Positions 60,457-64,000 of a stretch of DNA of 64,000 nucleotides are shown here, piece by piece. Numbering within the stretch: position 1 is the stretch's first letter; each line of letters begins with the position of its first letter. A program made the translations under genes and the position numbers. Source of the DNA: an uncultured Marvinbryantia sp. (GTDB lineage: Bacteria > Bacillota > Clostridia > Lachnospirales > Lachnospiraceae); assembly GCF_905201705.1 (NCBI RefSeq), contig NZ_CAJKOX010000014.1:28209-92208 (forward strand), in the 5' to 3' direction. The notes beneath the pieces were generated by a model. It searched no databases, was not told the origin of the DNA, and was given only the letters and a program-made list of their open reading frames with translations.

Positions 60457-61447
60457 AACAAAAACGATGCCCCGCGCCGAAAAAAGGGAAGAGCACATAA
60501 GCAGCGGCATCGGACTGCGGGCATTGTTCCAAAAGGAGCTGGCGGATCATCTGAGGAGCAGACGTTTCCTCATTATCCTGGCGCTGATCTACGCCACCTG
60601 CTTTGCCAGTCTTTACGGAGCGCTCTTGGGGTTCTCGGACGCGGTGGCAAACGACAGTAACTTTCTCTTTTTAAAGCTGTACACGACCAGCGGGGAGTCC
60701 ATTCCCTCATTTATGACCTTTATCGCGTTGCTCGGTCCCTTCGTTGGGCTGACGCTCGGCTTTGACGCGATCAACAGTGAGCGCAGCGCCGGTACCTTAA
60801 ACCGGCTGGTGGCGCAGCCGATCTATCGGGACTGCATTATCATCGGAAAATTTCTTGCGGGAACGGCGATCATCACCATTATGGTCTTTTCCATGGGCAT
60901 TCTGATCGGAGCGGTCGGGATGCTTGGAACCGGGCTGGTGCCGCAGGCGGAAGAAATCGGAAGAATCTTCTTTTTCCTTTTGTTTACCGTGGTGTATATT
61001 GCCTTCTGGCTTGCGCTTTCCATTTTGTTTTCCGTGTTCTGCCGCCACTCGGCGACCTCGGCACTGGCGGTCATCTCGCTGTGGATTTTCTTTGCGCTGT
61101 TCATGAGTCTGATCGCCAATATTATTGCAAACATCGTTTATCCGGTGGACGATTATTATAATTCTATGGTGAACACGGTGGGCAACTACACGCTGGAGCT
61201 GAATCTGAACCGGATCTCGCCGTATTATCTGTACAGTGAGGCGGTTTCCACGATCATGAGTCCGAGCGTGCGCGCGGTGAATGTGGTGACGGTGGATCAG
61301 CTTGTGGGAGCAATTTCGGGCTATCTTTCGCTCGGACAGAGCCTCCTTCTGGTGTGGCCGCATCTGGTTGCGCTGATCGCGCTGATGCTGGCAGCCTTCG
61401 GCGGCTCCTACGTGGGCTTTATGCGGCAGGAAATCCGTTCCAGCTGA
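60431..61447 (+). CDS. ABC-2 type transporter permease
   Basis: 338 residues with six predicted membrane helices (FLIILALIYATCFASLYG, FMTFIALLGPFVGLTLGF, GTAIITIMVFSMGILIGAV and others). The cytoplasmic motif FDAINSERSAGTLNRLVAQP is characteristic of NatB/ABC-2 permeases. A long extracytoplasmic loop lies before the last helix. Start chosen at the ATG behind AGAAGG; a TTG 21 nt upstream is possible. Last gene of the NEW3-ABC operon. Confidence 0.88.
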   Translation: MKTIAVKSKTKTMPRAEKREEHISSGIGLRALFQKELADHLRSRRFLIILALIYATCFASLYGALLGFSDAVANDSNFLFLKLYTTSGESIPSFMTFIALLGPFVGLTLGFDAINSERSAGTLNRLVAQPIYRDCIIIGKFLAGTAIITIMVFSMGILIGAVGMLGTGLVPQAEEIGRIFFFLLFTVVYIAFWLALSILFSVFCRHSATSALAVISLWIFFALFMSLIANIIANIVYPVDDYYNSMVNTVGNYTLELNLNRISPYYLYSEAVSTIMSPSVRAVNVVTVDQLVGAISGYLSLGQSLLLVWPHLVALIALMLAAFGGSYVGFMRQEIRSS

Positions 61448-61591
61448 TTTCACAAAGAATCCATAATTTAGTTGTCTGTGTTTAAATTGGGTTTAGCTTC
61501 CTGGTGTATATATGAGACATGATTTTAAAAATGCGTATGTATGGAAAAATCATGAAGGAATCATATATCATAAAAAGCAGGAGGGCACACA

Positions 61592-62278
61592 ATGAGCGCA
61601 TTGACGGTTATCAATGGAATACATAAAGAAGAATTGCAGAAGCAGGCTGAGAGCTACGCATTCCGGGCGGGAATGCATACTCGCAGCCTGGAGTGTTTTT
61701 TGCGGGAAAACGGCAGACTGGATGGCAGCGTGACTGTGATACTGATAGATGGAGAGATGATACGGATGCTGGAAAAGGATATGTTTCTGGTACTTACTCT
61801 GCGGTTTCCGGTGATTTTTGTGCCGGACTGTGAGCCGGAGTGGAATCTGGCAGGCAGAGAGCTGGAAAATGCGGGCTGCCGGACACTCTGCCCGTTTCAG
61901 TATCTGAACTTCTGCGAGGCGGTACAGTCCTGTTTTCAGCCAAAAATCTGGCAGGAGCGCACCCTTGTATTTGGAGGGCTGGAAATCTGTCCGGCAAACC
62001 GGATGCTCCGGGTGAACGGAAGAGAAATAAAAATGCGCCAGGTGGATTTTGACATTCTGCTGATGCTGCTGAAGAATATCGGGCGTGTGATGTCGCGTCA
62101 GTACCTGAACGACCGGCTGCCCCAGCGTCTGCGCGGCACCCAGCGCAACATAGACACCCACATCAGCAGTATCCGGCAGCAAAGCGGGCTGGGGGATGCG
62201 ATCCGCTGCGTGCGTTCGGTCGGCTACTGCATCCCGGAGGAGGCGCTTTATCATCTCTGCCTCGCAGACGTCGGGTAA
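61592..62278 (+). CDS. OmpR/PhoB-type winged-helix regulator with pseudo-receiver
   Basis: 228 residues. The C-terminal ~100 residues are a Trans_reg_C winged helix (REIKMRQVDFDILLMLLK, GRVMSRQYLNDRL, NIDTHISSIRQQSGL, IRCVRSVGYCI). The N-terminal half has a receiver-like alternation (VTVILIDGEMIRML, FPVIFVPDCEPEW) but lacks the acidic pair, phospho-acceptor Asp and Lys of true receivers. CAGGAGGGC precedes the ATG and no histidine kinase is adjacent. It may regulate the NEW3-ABC operon upstream or the MATE gene convergent to it. Its 3' end overlaps the MATE gene by 28 nt. Confidence 0.8.
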   Translation: MSALTVINGIHKEELQKQAESYAFRAGMHTRSLECFLRENGRLDGSVTVILIDGEMIRMLEKDMFLVLTLRFPVIFVPDCEPEWNLAGRELENAGCRTLCPFQYLNFCEAVQSCFQPKIWQERTLVFGGLEICPANRMLRVNGREIKMRQVDFDILLMLLKNIGRVMSRQYLNDRLPQRLRGTQRNIDTHISSIRQQSGLGDAIRCVRSVGYCIPEEALYHLCLADVG

Positions 62279-63627
62279 ACCTTTTTTCGTACAAAGTAAA
62301 GGCAGACTACCTGCAGAAGGATCGTGACGATCCAGGAAGCCGGGTAGGAAATGAATAAAAATGCCAGCGTCCGGTTTTGCGGGAAGAGCAGAAAGATCCA
62401 CACGATCCGGGTGCCGACCGTCCCGATGATGGACATCAGCATGGGAACGGCAGAGTGTCCCATCCCGCGCATTGGACCCGGAAACAGGTCCATCAGTCCG
62501 CACAGAAAATACGTGACGGTCGTATAGGCGAGCACCTCGACGCCACACCGGATCACCTCCGGGTCGGAGGTGTAGATGGATAGGATTTCCGGCCCGAAGA
62601 AGTAGGCGATGCAGCCGAGCGCGAGGGAGACGCTGACGGACAATGCGATACAGTTGACAAGGATTTTATCCATGCGTTTGTAATTTCCAACGCCGTAATT
62701 CTGGCTTGTGAAGCTCATGCACGCCTGCGTGACGGAGTTGACGGAGACATATAAAAAGCTGAGAATATTGTTTGCCGCCGTATAGCCTGCCATAGCGGTA
62801 GAACCAAAGGAATTCACAGAGGACTGCAGGAGCACGTTGGAAAAGTTGATTACAGTGCTCTGGATACCGGCAGGGATGCCAACCTGGAAAATCGGTTTTA
62901 AATAATTCCACTTTAAGGTCAGCCTGGAAAAGCGAAGCTGATAGCTTCCATCCGACAGATAAAGACAGCGGAGCACCAGAACGCAGGAGACCATCTGGGA
63001 GATGACGGTGGCGATCGCAACGCCAGCCACGCCCAGGTGGAACACGATAACGAGAAACATATTCAGTCCGGCATTCAGAACGCCGGAGATGATCAGAAAG
63101 AGCAGCGGCCGTTTAGTATCGCCGACAGCGCGAAGAATGGAGGCGCCGTAGTTGTAGAGCATAAAAAACGGCATTCCCAGAAAATAAATCCGCATATAGA
63201 GCGTGGAGTGCTCAATAACATTGTCGGGCGTTCCCATCAGCTCCAGAGCAAACCGGGAGAAGATCAGCCCGACAAACGCCATCACAATGCCGCTGAGGAG
63301 CGCAAACAAAATCGCGGTATGTACGGTCTCCGACATTTCCTTCGTCCTGCCGGAGGCATAGTAGCGGGCAGCCAGTACATTGCTGCCGAGAGAAATGCCG
63401 ATAAACAGATTGGTGAACATATTAATAAGGGCGGACGTGGAGCCGACGGCAGCGAGTGCCTCGCTTCCGGTAAAGCGTCCCACGATCACAATATCCACCG
63501 CATTAAACATAAGCTGCAGAATGCCGGAAAGCATCAGCGGCAGCGAAAACGAAATCAGCTTGTCCATAATGGAACCGCTGCACATATCAATTTCATATTT
63601 ATTACTCTTCAAAACCTTCATCCCCAT
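62251..63627 (-). CDS. MATE-family multidrug/cation antiporter
   Basis: 458 residues with twelve membrane helices. Typical MATE sequence: FSLPLMLSGILQLMFNAVDIV, VGRFTGSEALAAVG, the internal repeat VGIPAGIQSTVINFSNVLLQ and GYTAANNILSFLYVSVN. Exports drugs or metabolites using Na+ or H+ gradients. The start may be either of two ATG codons six bases apart (MGMKVL); neither has a good ribosome site. Confidence 0.9.
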   Translation of the reverse strand: MGMKVLKSNKYEIDMCSGSIMDKLISFSLPLMLSGILQLMFNAVDIVIVGRFTGSEALAAVGSTSALINMFTNLFIGISLGSNVLAARYYASGRTKEMSETVHTAILFALLSGIVMAFVGLIFSRFALELMGTPDNVIEHSTLYMRIYFLGMPFFMLYNYGASILRAVGDTKRPLLFLIISGVLNAGLNMFLVIVFHLGVAGVAIATVISQMVSCVLVLRCLYLSDGSYQLRFSRLTLKWNYLKPIFQVGIPAGIQSTVINFSNVLLQSSVNSFGSTAMAGYTAANNILSFLYVSVNSVTQACMSFTSQNYGVGNYKRMDKILVNCIALSVSVSLALGCIAYFFGPEILSIYTSDPEVIRCGVEVLAYTTVTYFLCGLMDLFPGPMRGMGHSAVPMLMSIIGTVGTRIVWIFLLFPQNRTLAFLFISYPASWIVTILLQVVCLYFVRKKVYPTSARQR

Positions 63628-63649
63628 ATAGTATATTGATTTTAACCCC

Positions 63650-63692
63650 TGTGATACCGGATCGCTGTCCGTTTGCCACTGGTATCATCACA
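63650..63692. repeat. Inverted repeat upstream of the MATE gene
   Basis: TGTGATACC and GGTATCATCACA form an imperfect stem about 25 nt outside the MATE start, followed by another TGATTATATCA palindrome. A candidate operator for the MATE gene. Confidence 0.45.
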
Positions 63693-63732
63693 AGTATGTG
63701 ATTATATCACAGCCAGAGAACATGGTCAATGA

Positions 63733-63783
63733 GCGAATATTGCGGTTTTGCAGGATATAAGCGAATATTGTGGTCTTGCAGGA
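63733..63783 (+). repeat. Two-unit direct repeat
   Basis: The 23-nt units GCGAATATTG-y-GGT-y-TTGCAGGA are spaced 28 nt apart and are identical at 21 of 23 positions. There are only two copies, so this is not a CRISPR. Confidence 0.7.
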
Positions 63784-63796
63784 AGAGCGGTGCGAG

Positions 63797-63946
63797 TTAC
63801 TGTTCACGCCAGCTTCAAACACCTGCTGCGACGCGAAGCTAATCCTGTGGGTTTGAGGCGTGAGAATGTGATTCAGGTGTGAGCAAATCCCATTTGCGGA
63901 GCGAATTTAAAATGGATTTGCGAAGGGTGCTGTGAACGGAGTGAAC
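63797..63946 (+). repeat. Structured dispersed intergenic element
   Basis: Non-coding stretch with several inverted pairs: GTTCAC/GTGAAC at the ends; TCACGCC..TCAAAC with GTTTGAGGCGTGA; GCAAATCC with GGATTTGC and an ATTT/AAAT extension. Its first 31 nt recur inverted at 34401-34431. The remaining sequence to the window end shows no gene. Confidence 0.55.
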
Positions 63947-64000
63947 CAATGTCATTTAGTTAAACAAGACATGTTAGAGAATCCCTGCCATAAAACAGCC

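Noticed and set aside
63733..63783. CRISPR-like direct repeats
   Set aside because: Only two units with a 5-nt gap between them and no cas genes; a simple duplication.

Overview
The window looks like chromosomal DNA of a spore-forming, anaerobic member of the Clostridia, most likely Lachnospiraceae. The evidence is a germination protease and SpoIIP, an anaerobic ribonucleotide reductase, the BaiN-like/cmk/ispH/rpsA order, a GGGtGRT-protein locus, a T-box ahead of aspS-gatCAB, strong AGGAGG ribosome sites and consensus sigma-A promoters. Most of the sequence is housekeeping and moderately GC-rich. Two stretches are visibly more AT-rich: the left edge and an island after rpsA.

Layout: 1-3630 is the tail of a biosynthetic cluster cut by the window edge (ketoreductase, Fe-S/FrhB-like reductase, AMP-forming ligase, phosphopantetheinyl transferase), followed by an LCP cell-wall ligase. 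4857-8779 is a flavoprotein-cmk-ispH-rpsA operon. 8787-12672 is a decayed integrative element carrying an AbiE type IV toxin-antitoxin system and unknown cargo. It is bounded by a frameshifted large serine recombinase remnant and a broken TnpV gene, and it appears to have split the rpsA terminator. 12735-19898 holds a YprB-like nuclease, a 3D/SH3 secreted protein, the NifU-like/GGGtGRT pair, xpt, glf, a nucleotidyltransferase and rpsT.

20135-26586 is a six-gene dlt-like operon: adenylating ligase with a C-terminal extension, GNAT, carrier protein, MBOAT, SGNH protein and PP-loop amidotransferase. It has the parts of a D-alanylation machine plus three non-standard ones, and is the best candidate here for an undescribed cell-envelope modification. 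It is followed by gpr, spoIIP, lepA, hemW and leuS. 34510-42706 has a CorC/HlyC protein, rho, rpmE, a DUF1385 protein, prmC, prfA, a DUF5688 protein and tRNA-Arg(CCG).

42748-64000 contains an SH3 membrane protein, gdhA broken by a short deletion, ilvE, a P1B-ATPase scaffold that has lost all its cytoplasmic catalytic domains, asnA divergent from a T-box-controlled aspS-gatC-gatA-gatB operon, a lipoprotein with a degenerate deacetylase fold, nrdD, a NEW3-domain protein with an ABC exporter, a pseudo-receiver transcription regulator and a MATE pump. Two families of intergenic repeats link distant parts of the window: one pair lies directly behind intrinsic terminators, and one inverted pair belongs to a structured element at the right edge.
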